This document shows positions 1-11,800 of a stretch of DNA of 64,000 bases, in pieces. Positions within the stretch are counted from its first letter, which is position 1, and each line of letters starts with the position of its first letter. The position numbers and the translations under genes are program-made. Source of the DNA: Crocodylus rhombifer (lineage: Eukaryota > Chordata > Crocodylia > Crocodylidae); the NCBI GenBank assembly GCA_038503035.1, contig JAVSML010000029.1, positions 2,183,681 to 2,247,680 of the forward strand, in the 5' to 3' direction. The notes below the pieces were generated by a model. The model did no database searches. It saw nothing but the letters and a program-made list of their open reading frames with translations, and was not told where the DNA came from.

Positions 1-587
1 CACAGGTGCATCTCTAGTAGGGCCAAGGAGGTGATCCTCCCCTTCTACGTGACACTAGTTAGGCCACAGCTGGAGTACTGTGTCCGGTTCTGTGTGCCCC
101 ACTTCAGGAGGGATGTGGACAACGTTGAGAAGGGTCCAGAGGAGGTCCATCCGCATGATCCGGGGACATCAGGGCAGCCCCTACAATGAGAGACTGCGGG
201 ACCTGAACCTGTTCAGCCTTCACAATAGACAGCTGAGGGGGGACCTGGTGACTGTCTATAAACTCACTAGGGGGGACCAGAAGGGTTTGGGAGAGACCTT
301 GTTTCCCCTAGCGCCTCCGGCATAACAAGGAATAACAGCCACAAGTTGTTGGAGAGTAGGTTTAGACTAGACATCCGAAGGCGCTACTTCATGGTCAGGG
401 TGGCTAGGATCTGGAACCAACTTCCAAGGGAAGTGGTGCTGGCTTCTACCCTGGGGGTCTTTAAGAGGAGACTTGATGCCTACCTGGCTGGAGTCATTTA
501 AGCCCAGTTTTTCTCCTGCTCAGGCAGGGGGTCAGACTTGAAGGTCTACAAGGTCCCTTCCGACCCAACTTCTATGATTCTATGACT
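1..587 (+). mobile_element. CR1 LINE, 3' end (truncated)
   Basis: The translation shows the C-terminal tail of a CR1 reverse transcriptase: a segment like LFSLHNRQLRGDLVTVYKL near 200-270, then pieces matching the R-R-x-F-x-V-R-x-x-x-x-W-N-x-L-P and FKRRLD tail up to about 500. A frameshift lies near 320. The 3' UTR ends in TTCTATGATTCTATGACT, the octamer-type CR1 terminus. The element continues upstream of the window. Confidence 0.9.
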
Positions 588-3500
588 GAGCCTCTGGTTG
601 CCTCAAGGCATGGTTTGGTTTTTTCCCCCAGTGTATTGTTTGACCATATCCAGGGATCTAACTTTGCTCCCCCGCTGCAAATTTGAAGCATGGGGAACCG
701 TTTGTTGTTCCTGCAAGTGCCTCTTGCAGTGTCTCAAAGGGTTTTGAGATGCTGTAAGAGGCACGTGCGGGCTCATCTGATGTGCCTTGTGACTGCAGTG
801 TACCATAGACATAGCTAAGTTAACTTTAAACAAACTTGGGCACAGGTAACAGTCCAATTGTAGCAGCACAGAGCTCAATGTAGGCTGCAAAGCATCAGGG
901 TAAGCATTTGGGCAATTAGTCCTCATGGAGATCTATGAAAGTTCATTCTGGAGCATGATTGTTTAGTTTGATCTACATAGTTTCCATGAGGGTTGGTGCC
1001 ATGGATGAGGTATATCCCATTCTGTGATAGGCTTGGGTAGCTTCCATGGTTTGCGATGGTTTTATTGTTTTTGCTGTGTCTGTGATGCAATTCCAGGGCA
1101 CTCTCTCAAAAAAATGTATAAAGGACAGAAATACACAGTCACGGGTGAGAATACATTTTTTCCACAGAAGAGCTATTTCATCTCTGATCTCACAATCCTT
1201 GTCCTCAAGTGAAAACTACACAGTACCTCAAAAGACGGGCCTGGGAACAAAAATTCATATTTGTACTGGGCATTAAATTAATAGATGTAATGCAGACAAT
1301 AGTATTATGGCTTTTTTAAATTTAGCTGGTCCCTCTTCTTACTTCTCTGTACCTCACTGATTATAACAATTCTCTTTCATTTGGAAGATAAGGTCTTATT
1401 CTTTTACATCATTAAGCCTATTTCAGTTTCCTTTAACTAATTCTGTAGCTACTTCTGATAACTTCTCTTTGTTCCCCTGATGTACTGCCCTCTCCCACTT
1501 CTTTATGTGGGGTTAGACAACAGTAATTGTTCTTCCTATTGTTTAGCTTAGACAGCATCTGCTTTCTTCCCAGATCAGAGGCAAACCATTTTCCCCCTAT
1601 CTTTTTAGTAAAAGATACCACCAAACAAATCTTGCTTCTAATACTTTTTCATGGAAGTTTGAGTATCTCTCTCAATTAGGGGAATAAAAGCAATTAGAAC
1701 TTAACAATTTTGGTGTGTGTGTAGAACTAATTAAATCTAATAAATTAATATGCTAATAATAGTGTGAAACTAATATTCAAGTCCTGGCACTTATCCAAGA
1801 AGAAAAGTTTTTGAATAGAAACAATGGTAGACTTGTTTTCAAAGATCCTTAGTGTTTGACATTTTATGGGCTTGTCCATAGGGGCAGTTTACATTGGTGA
1901 AAACCTGGTTACATTATATGAAAAGAGCAGTGTCCATATCATGCATTTTCTTCCATTGATTTATCTGTCAAGCTCTTACAGAATTACAATGCCTAATAGA
2001 ATTGTGAGTGATTTCATGTTGAGTAGGTTCATTGCATTAATTTCTGTATGGATCGGCGTGCTCGTCCTCCAGACTTTTCACAGCACAGTGTCTTTTTTAG
2101 ATGGTTCAACTGTTTACCTCCTATGACATCTACTGCATTGGGGTCACAGAGACTGGATATCACCTGGTTGAAATCTAGCATCTTGCTGGGTACTGTTATT
2201 GTACGCTTGCTCTAGAAATCAGAGTGCCTGACAAAGTCACCTAGCTATCTTCTCTAGCTAACCATGTGTCACTGTTTTGTTTTTTTCATTTTAAATGTAC
2301 GCAGGCTGAAGTTTTCATTTGCCTTGTCCTGTTGAGTGCTGGTGCTCAGGCCTAGCACAGTGTTTAGGATGTTGCCATGATGCCATGAAGAGGGGTTGCC
2401 AAAGGATGGCATGTAGTGTTGTATCAAAAGCAAGGGTTTGAAGCTGTTATCCAAAAGGGTTCAAGGCAAAAATGGGACCTCTGGTAGTGCTCCAGTCACC
2501 TATTCACAATGCCAAGAGTTAGGCAGGATTTTGAAATGGGACGTCAACATAGACCTGCACTTTTTCTTGTTTATGGCCAATGAGTGAGGATATCAAGGAG
2601 TGCAGAAGCCACTTCCGCAAAGATGTGCCTGAAAACAAACAACTCTTTGATACACAGGACCTGAGTGACTAGAAGGTGGAGTCTTGGTTCAAGTTCTTCC
2701 TCTCTGTTTCCTGGTACCCTCTCCTATCCTTCTACTAGAGTCAGTTGTCTCCTGTTCCTCCCCCCTCTTTCCCCCCAGAAATCTCACTATACAGCAACTC
2801 CACCACTGTTGGTTTCTCAGCTGGCTGCTCCTCCTGACCAGCTCTTGGTACACTGCCCTTCTTTCCACCATGATGTGCACTCACTTGCCAGATATGCCAG
2901 ATTCAGAACAGAACACCTTCTTATGGAAATGCCTTTTATTGAGAACTGAGTGTTCTACGCCTTGATTATAAAGTACATGGTGCTTTTTGATCGTACAGGA
3001 AATTAATTCAGTTCATCAATGCATATCTGCTACCAGTACAAATCTCATCAAGCTTTTTTTTTCCTTAGAAGAACATCCATCAGGGAGGCTTTTTTATTAG
3101 CATAAATCTTAGAAATACTTTTCTGTATCAGTAATATCTTTAATATGTGTTTTCCAATCTGCTGAAACGTAGCAATATGTAAACAACATGTAGGTAACAT
3201 CCTCACAAAGTGCAGTTTACAATGTCCCAACCATGTTCGTTTCCAGAATGCCAAATAGTGATTGCATAACAGCATTACTAGCACAGCAAACTTTAACCAT
3301 GTCCCCAGGCAATATCAAATAGAATTTTAAATACAAAAAGTCTTGTTCTTTTTGGCTAGGGAATATTGCTTTCTTCTGGTTTCTGAAGATGGGCTATGTC
3401 CTTCCAGTCTCACAGAGTAGTAGGTAGGCAGTGTCATTCTGCTAAATAGTTGCAAATGTGTATCTTCCTGGGTTCTGCCTTAGCCTTCAGTAATATGCAT

Positions 3501-5529
3501 CTTCCTTGCTGTTTTATTGCATGAATTTGGAGGGTCTGTTATGTTAGTGACTGCCTTACTCTTCTTCAAGCATTCCTAGGTCAAGCTCAGCAGGTTCACT
3601 ATATTACTGCCTTCCTTACAATATTTGAATTGTGCTGTTAATTTTCAATCTTGTCTCATCACCACTTCCCTGTTCAGCCTACCTAGTTAACGAGAGTAGC
3701 CCATAATCTCTCTCTGGCTCACTGAGGTTCTATCAATTCTGCTTCCAAAGCATATGGGAGGAAAGGTAGAAAAAGGACAGCCTCCTGAGTCTCCTAATAC
3801 TGATTGGAGAGTGGCATCACACAATGACTAAGTAAAAAAACCCCAACCTTTGCCACCATGGAAAGTGAACAGTATCTGCTTCTTCTGCTTGATATCTTTC
3901 TCACTTTACAGGTTTAGTTCCTCTGACCTTCAAACCTTCAAGCAACTGGCCAATATCTAACAAATTTGAGAGTTATGAGGGGGTGGGAATGAAGGATCTT
4001 ATTCATTTTTATTTAATATGAATTTTTGTGTTAATTTTGGCCCAGCAGCCAAAGTCTTCCAATTCATAAAATTCATACATGTCTAAAAAAGATTACAAGA
4101 TGCATGCAGCAAGCCACACAAATAGTCAGTCAGTGAACCTTCAGCTAGATGTATAGATCCAGGCACCTGAAATAGCCATCCCTGTAAACAACAAGTTGAA
4201 TGATATTTAAAATAAAAAAACAACAACAACTGCCCAACGTACAAACTCTTTTTATAGAAGTAACTAACTGGCTTAGGCTGGTGCATTCACATTGGACGTA
4301 CAATTAAACCAAAGGTTCACAATGCTCAAAATTGAAAGCAGACAAAACATGAACAAGACTTCTTGCAAGCAGCACTCCAGTTGATTGGCATACATCATTC
4401 TATTTAAAACCACAACAGCATGCAGGGGGTGCAAAACGACTGTCTTACAGGAGAAACATTCCTGATGCAGCCCATTGGTGCCATGCCCTTTCCTCAGAAT
4501 TAGGTGTGCAGGGCATCCCTGATAAGGTGATGGTTGCTATTTGGTGGCATCTGGCAGCTTAAAGCATCCTGAAAGTCTGAATCTCCAGCTCCCAGGCCTC
4601 AGGTAGGCCGTCTCATGCTCTCACAGCTGTTGTGTAGAACACAGCATGCAGTTATATTTTAAAGCAGCTGTTTCTTGGTTGCCTGAAGCCATTCTGTTAG
4701 TGTCAGCCATCTACTTTTCAGTCTTTCAGTGTACTCCAGTGTCAATGTGAAGCTGTTTCAAGCCAGGAGTTCTTTTCTGTAATGCAAATGTCCAGTATAA
4801 GATTTCATCAGCCGTGGTAGAAGAATGTTTCAGAGGCTCCAAAAATTAGAGAGATTTCTGACAAATCATCTTCTTATCATCAAGCTATTATTTTTGTCCT
4901 TATAAAACAATTGGCCAGTGATATGATGTTGACAATAGAGATGACCAAGACAGTGGTGATGATTATAATGCTGAGTGAAAGGACTGGGAAATCAGGAAGG
5001 GGAGTTGGGAAGGAGGTATGGGGAGGGAGGATGGAAGGTGTTGCGGAGGCAGCCCTTTGCATGATTGCGTTGGCTAAAAGTGGTAGCAGGCATATGGACA
5101 CATGGGTATGTGGGAGCATGGTATGGTCATTGTAACAGGGATGAGAATGATATAACAGTAAAGGTGACTGCTGGACTGTCAAATTCATCATAGTGGTCAT
5201 AAGGCAGGTCTGTAGAGATATAGGTAGGGGTGTATGTGTGTGTGAATTTATGACATATTTTTCAGGTAAAAAAACTTGTACCCTCCAAGTAGGTACTTAA
5301 AAGTGCTGTTTAAGTAGGTACTCTCTAAGTCCTGCTTAGAAGTGTGTTTATGGAATACCTGTGCCAAAACTTGCAGCAGTTTCAAAAAAGGTAAACTACA
5401 TCAATTCTGGATGAACTGAGTCTCTGGGTATTATATGCAAATTGCTAGAGCTATGTTTATTTCAAGGTTGGTGGTTTCAAATTTGTTCCTCACTTGTATG
5501 TGCTTAGGGAGAGCAGAGAATGACAGTAA
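588..5529. other. Upstream intron or flanking DNA, nothing recognised
   Basis: AT-rich sequence with scattered T and A runs and many stops in all frames. I searched it for the missing N-terminal exon(s) of TBC1D19 and saw no match. A short TG-rich tract lies near 5230-5245. No gene, RNA or repeat family could be supported. Confidence 0.5.
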
Positions 5530-6905
5530 GGAGGAGGGAAGGGACTACAGGGGGAAGAAGTTGCGGGGGGTGAGCGGGAAGACTGAAGCCTCCCGAAGAC
5601 ACCCACACCCCTGACCAACGCGTCCCGGAACTTAGGAGCCGGGACGAGCAGCAGCTGGGAGGAAATGCAGGCGCAGGCTGGGCAGTTCCACAGCTGCCTG
5701 AGCCTGCGTATCAGTGAAGGCTGGGGGCGTGGCTTCTGAGCAGCGTGGGCTGCTCAAAAGACGGCGGGGAAAACAGCTGGGGAGAAGCTGGGAAGCCGGG
5801 AGTGGAACACCAGCTGTGGAGCTGGCGGGCTCCAACTCTAGCTGCCTTGGCAAGGAGCCGGGCACCTGTCAAAGGAACTTGACCAGGGAGGAAGAAGGCG
5901 GTCTCGGGGACTGGCAGGACCAAGGGAGCCCCATGGAGGGGCAACCTCTATGTGGAATGCTTCCAGGGAGCCACAAGGCTCCAACCAGGGGCTTGGGCAT
6001 TGTAGCTGGGGACACCTCCTCCAGCTTGCAGGCACCCGCAGGCAGAGCTTGGGGGGTCATAAGCCCCGAAAAGGAGGAAGGAGGGGTTGCTGACTGGAAG
6101 GACCAGTGTGACTGGACTACAGGTCAGCCGGGCCCCAAGAAGATGACACTGGGGGAATGGGTAGAGGCTGACCACAGGATGATTGCCTGTACCCATGTCT
6201 ACTAGGAGGAAAGGGGTCGGATGAGTATCCCCAGAGGATCAAGGGCCCTGAGAGAGGGAATCTTGGGAGCTCTGCCGGCATGAGCCAGACATTCAGTTAA
6301 GTTACCATTGGCCCTGGGTGGGGAAAGTTTAGTTCTCCTGAAGAGGGGACGCCGACCCAGAGATAAGGGGTGGACCCCCAAAGATTGACGGTCAGTAAGG
6401 CCCATTCTTTCCAAGGTGGGAGACATCTGCAGAGCAGTGTCTACCCAGGCCAAGAATGTGGTAGGGGTGGGGTAAAGGGGAGATTTGGAGCCCCACAAAG
6501 ACACCCCAAAGACGAGCCCCCCCCCTCGGGTTGCCAACAGGGAACTGCCTCCCCAACAACATCAAAGACGTGGCAGGAGAGAAGGGACAGTGCCCGGACC
6601 ATCTAGGCAGCACCAAGACTGGGTCACACCCTGATGTTGCTGGGGGGCAAGGTACCCACAAAGAGGGTGCCAAGACCCTACAACACCTACCAGTGACTGG
6701 GGAGCAGAGGGGTATCTGATCCCCCAGATTTATTTGCCCTGTTGTAGCAGTGGGAAGGGGACAAATTCAAGATAAAACCTCCAATAATTAGATTCTATAT
6801 CTGGAAACTTATATCAAATTTATAAGTTTTTCATATATAATATCTCATTACTGAGGGATATCTTATACTTAGGGTTGTCTTATATTTGAGTAAATATGGT
6901 AATTT
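5530..6905. repeat. GC-rich interspersed repeat block with transposon-like right end
   Basis: The block is much richer in G and C than its flanks. It ends at 6835-6905 in an AT-rich stretch containing TTATATTTGAGTAAATATGG. The reverse complement of that stretch (a TACC-ATATTTACTC-AATATAAGAC type terminus) is a common DNA-transposon end in vertebrates. The left end was not located. Open frames of 163 codons (5714-6205) and shorter run through it, but none has recognisable domains, and I read them as chance. It might instead be an LTR-element interior. Confidence 0.35.
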
Positions 6906-7257
6906 GGATAGGACTTGGCTCTAGCTTTTAAATTCAAGATGATATGAGCTAGGCTTAGTTTGAGGCCTATTTCATCCTGTGACAGGAGGCTTGATGTTCC
7001 TGCCACTTTAAGAGCAGACAGGCTATGGCTGCAGCAGCCTACAGGTATGGTCTAAGCTGATTGCAGACGTCTCAGAAGGAGGGCTGAGCTTATGGAGGAT
7101 ATAAGCCCAGGCACCTGGGAAGCTGTGGAGCAGCCTGCTTTAAATAATAACAAATGTCATCAAGCATGGTGGGCAACAGAAGGGGTGATTGACCACAGAG
7201 AGTAAGGGTTGCAGAGAGTCCAGGTGCTTCATGGCTGCCCCTGGAGGTGGTACCTGT
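6906..7257. other. Intron sequence, possible LTR fragment
   Basis: Begins AT-rich. TGTGACAGGAGG near 6977, followed by CCACTTTAAGAGCAG and a GGATATAAGC box near 7097, has the look of an LTR start and promoter, but no second copy or partner end was found. The hAT copy at 7258 interrupts it. Confidence 0.25.
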
Positions 7258-8245
7258 TAGGGCTGTATGAAATTTTGGCAGGTGTTTCATTTTGGAGGTG
7301 TTGGGCCATTTTGGTGCCTGAGACACCGAATCCAAATCAAAATGGAAGGCTCTGAAACAGCTCCGAAACAAATCAGAAGGCTCCGAAACATTCCAGAAGT
7401 GTTTTGGAGAATTTCAGATTTTGGAGGTGGGTTTGCAGGGAAATAAAAACTAAGAAGTGGGGGGAGAAGGAAGGACTGCTCTGATACTGACATCTGATTT
7501 GATTCCCCAGCTGTCTGATCGCTTCCTCCAGCTCTGTGGTCATTTTCTCAGCTCTTCCCAGGGGATACAGGCCCCCAATCTGCACACAGGGTTTCAGCAG
7601 GCTTCTGCTGCAGGCAGCTGCTCGGTGCAGTCCATGCCAGGAAGACTGCGGTGCTGCCACTGGCCCCAGCCTGCAGTGGCAGCCTGCTGAAACCTAGCCT
7701 GTGCCTCCCTGGGAAGAGCTGGGGGAATTAAACTGGTGGCTGAGGAATCAAATCAGGTGCTGGGCAATCCCTACCGCATGACCTGGCTCCGCAGGGAGCA
7801 GAAATCTGCACTGGGGTCTCCTCGCTGCTGCCCACCCTGTGCAGCCCTGTACCTCTGCTCCCTGTGGAGCCAAGTCACACGGCAGGGATCAGAAGGCTTG
7901 CTCCCCGCTCCTGCGGTGCATCTCTGCCCCGCAACCCAGCGTGATGGGGATCAGAGATCTACGCAAGGGCCTCTTCGCCTGCACAGAGGACAGCGGCCTT
8001 CCTTCTCCAGACGGGTCACCCGTGGCTCCATCCTGCTCCCCTCTGGGGCCCTGCAGCCCCCAGCCCCAAGCCCCTCCCAGCTGAGCAGTAGGGCTGTGCG
8101 AACCTTCCCTTGTTTGAAACAGATTCAAAGGAGATTCAGCCAAAACGAAACAGGGCAGTGATCTGCAACATCAAAACTAATCACTGTCCTTCAAAACAGC
8201 TGAATCCGAAACCGAATTGAAATGCACCCGTTTCACATAGTCCTA
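7258..8245. mobile_element. hAT-type DNA transposon, non-autonomous, with target duplication
   Basis: The left end is TAGGGCTGTATGAAA and the right end TTTCACATAGTCCTA, which are imperfect inverted repeats. They are flanked by 8-bp direct repeats, GTACCTGT (7250-7257) and GTACTTGT (8246-8253), matching at 7 of 8 positions. An 8-bp duplication is the hAT signature. The interior is GC-rich with no transposase. A second terminus-like TAGGGCTGTGCGAA lies inside at about 8091, suggesting a tandem or partly nested copy. Confidence 0.82.
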
Positions 8246-8783
8246 GTACTTGTTACACATCCTTAAGACTGGTGGCTTGTACTGGTTTAATTTACAGTGC
8301 CTGGAGTTAAACTGATAAGCTCAGACCAGCCCTGGTAGAAAGCTGCACTTGCTCCTAACAGTCTGTTTAGCCTGGACAAGGGCCTGTTCTAACTTCTTTT
8401 TTTCTGTTTGGAAGTTATACTTTCATGAAATTGTCGTTGAAGATATTATACCTTAAGCTGTTCCATTTCCAAAGGTGAAATCTATTTTTCTCCCTCGTAT
8501 TTTCAGTGCTTGTAAGTCTCCTTATTCATTTTTTCCTTTTTATTGTATCCGAGTTCACAATTTATGTGTTAAATGTCTGTAAAACAAGATCTCTTATTAC
8601 CATTTAAATTCAGAACTATTGCTGAGATTTTATGTCTTAAATCTATAAAATATATGGAAAGGATTCCTAAAAGTTACAATTGGCTTCTCTTGTGGATCTG
8701 TTTCTGCGTATACTACTAAGCATGTTTCGCACTAACAATTATAAATGCTTATTTGCCTCTTTGCTTTTGTTCTACTTCGTTAG

Positions 8784-8856
8784 GTTAGTCTACACAAGCC
8801 AGAAATTAAACTTGAATCACTAAAAGAAGATATTAAGGAATTTCTGAAAGAATCAG
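8784..8856 (+). CDS. TBC1D19: TBC1D19 exon A
   Basis: Encodes VSLHKPEIKLESLKEDIKEF and four more codons, then one base of a glycine codon finished in exon B. It matches the human stretch around LQRPEIKLESLKEDIKEF. The acceptor is TTCGTTAG. A second AG five bases on would start the exon at 8789, and the frame is the same for either choice, so the first residue is the only doubt. The donor is GTTTGT, weaker than consensus. The preceding exon, with the initiator methionine, was not found in 1-8783. Confidence 0.92.
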
Positions 8857-11800
8857 GTTTGTTTTGTTTTTTTATTGAGAAATAAATTCTTTGATAAATA
8901 AATAGAGATGCAATATTCTGTAGTTCTAGAATATGACAATTCAGTGCTTGACAATCTTAGACTTGTCTTCTTTCTATTAAGTTATTTTAATTAAATGCAC
9001 AAAAACAAAATAGGACATTTTGTTTTAATTTTAAATTCAGCTGTTTCATTAATTCAATCAGAAGGTGGCCAAGAATGAAGTCATGCATACATAAACTTAA
9101 ATCATCATCCCCATAGTATTAAATGCAGTATAAATCGCAGATTGCAGTGCCCTTTTCTAATTATTTGTATATGTGAGGAGGGAGGAGCATACATCACACA
9201 CCTAACTCCTCATATTATTGTCGATCTGTAACTTCTGTTACATTACCTTCCACTTACTATATAGATGGCACAATGCAGTTCTGTGGAGAGATACCCAGAG
9301 AGAAGCATTTAGCTGTGCTAGCATGGTGCTGCTTCTCAGCAGATTATGGTTGAAAGAAGTGTTTAATGAAATTTTAAAGGCCATAAAATTTGATAATTAG
9401 AGAAAGTTATAGTTAGGTATATAGTTATAGTAAGGTATATAGCTATAGTTCAGGGCAGTTTAAGGATTGTCACAAAGAAAATAATATAAATAATAATTTA
9501 AGGCATGGGTGGGCAATTATTTGGGCTGTAGGGCCACTTAAGGCGTTTTGGTGACATGTTGTGGGCTGATGTGGGGGGTAGGGAGTGCTGACCTGTCAGG
9601 GGGGAATGGTAATTGATCATATCGGGCCCCAGGCCTGTCTGCCCCATGCCTGCTTCTGGGGGCACTGGACAGAGTGGGTGGGCATGTGGGGTCTCTGTAG
9701 AGACTAGCCCAGGACCCCTGTGGGCAGGGTGTACTTGGCTGGGCAGATGGGAGGGGGCTGCAGGTGGTTGAGGGGTGGTGCCTGGGAGTGGAATGGACAG
9801 GCAGGGGCCAAAATCATGGCGTGGGTGACAGCACAGGACTGGGGCAGAACTGCAACCTGCTCCCTGCATGTGTGGGGGCTGTATCCTGCACCCTAGGTCT
9901 GTGTTGTCATTGCCTTGTGATCTTGGCCCTCACCCTGCTGTCCCACTCTGGGGCGCTGCTCCCTGCTCACCCACGGCCTCATCCCATCCTGCTGGCTGAA
10001 GGTGACCTGCCTGCAAAGGTCCCGGGCTGATCTCCATGGAGACCCTTCTCGCCCACTCCATCCAGTGCCTCTGGTGGGCAGTGAGTGGTGGACGGGCCAG
10101 GGTGCCTGGGCAACAGGGCTGGGTCCTGCAGTTGCCGAGCTGCCGGCAATGGTAGGCAGTAGGGATGCACTGACAAAGATTTTTTTTTTTACTGATACCG
10201 ATGGCCAATTATTAACCAGCCATATCAGCCAATACTGTTTTGATAGCCGATATGCAGCCCAGCAGCTTGGAGAGCAGTGTCCGGCTGGTAAATTTGTTGG
10301 GGGTTAAGGAGTGTAGGGCAGCAGATAGACATTTCCACAGTGAGGGAAGTAATGAGGCTAGGTCAGGGGCAGGCGCTCCCCAGCCAGGGCAGGATGGGGT
10401 GTGGGATGGAGCCACGGGCAGCTCATCCACAGGATGTGGAGGAGTGAGGAGGGGGAGTGGCTTCCTGCTGCTATGTGCAGCATTGCAGGAGGCATGGGGA
10501 GCATGTTCCCACCCCCCCAGTTTTGTGTGTGGGGTGGGGGCGGGCTGCCCTGCAGTCTCAAACCCAGGGGCTGAGCCAGCTTCTTCCCAGTGCGGGAGCT
10601 GAGCCAGGGCTGCTCTTAGGCCAGGGTAGACAGCAGTGGCACTGGGAGGGGGGCTATGTAGGTAAGCTATGGCCACCCCTAAATTTTCCATAGCCCCCCA
10701 TAGCCACCCCTCCCAGTGCTACCGCCCATCCTGTCCCCACTCACCTTGAGCACAGCCCCACCTAGCCCTCTCACTTGGAAAGGGCGGGTGCAGCCCCTGG
10801 CTCTAAGCCCGTAGCAGGCAGCTTGCCTTCGCCCCATGAATATCAGGGGGCATGTGGCCCCCAAGTCTTTTCTGGGGGGGTTGCGCAGCAGTGGGGAGTC
10901 ACCCTGCTTTGTCCTGACTCCTGCTCTTGCCCCAGCCCCACTCCCTCCCTTACTGTGAGGCCCTCAATCTGCCCCACCCATGCTCCTTCTTTCCCACACA
11001 GACTTACCAGCCAAATGCTGCTTTCCAAGCTGCTGGGCTGCATTCCTAGCCATGTGCATGCTGAGACTGCGTGCATGTATGCAGCATTTTTTGGTGGTGT
11101 TATCGGCTACATCAGCCAAAAGAAGCTGATTGTCGATAATGTCAATTTTCATTTTATCGGTGCTAACTGAAATATTGGTGCATCTTTAGTAGCCAGGCAG
11201 AGTGAGCTGCCACCATCATGGGGGCTGCGAGGAAGCAGAGTCCGGTTGCTGTGCTGCCCTCACCTCACTGTACACCCATATGTATATGTATGTGAAGACA
11301 GAGAAAGAGAAACTCCTGCATTTCCTCAAAAAATAGATGGTTTGTTTCTCTGCATGGCTAATTAGCCTGGGCAGAATTCTGCACTAAATACATTGCTGTT
11401 GTTACCTCAGCTGTCTTCAAAGCTATCTTGGATATGTCTCTATGACATTGCAGTATCTCATCTAGATGCACCGTATTTGTGCACAGTTGTCCAGCCCTTG
11501 CCCAGTCCTGTCATTTACTCCAGGTAACGCAAAGAGGTTATCAGAGGCACAAAGTGTCAGCAGTGTAAGAATGTGGTCAGGTGCCTGGGCAGCTGCTGTG
11601 TACAGGGGTAACAGAAAAAGCTGGGTTTTGTTTTCGTCCCCTGTCCCTATTGGCATCCAGGATGATTACGTCTTTCATCCCATCTTAATTAGGCCACTGC
11701 AAACCAAATCCCAGTGGCGTAATTAAGACTCCCAGGAGATATAAGGATCCAACTTTTGAGGCATTATTAGGTCCTTATTCCCAAATTCATGCGAAGTACT

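Noticed and set aside
5714..6205. 163-codon plus-strand frame
   Set aside because: Low-complexity G/E/Q-rich reading of a GC-rich repeat block, with antisense frames of similar length.
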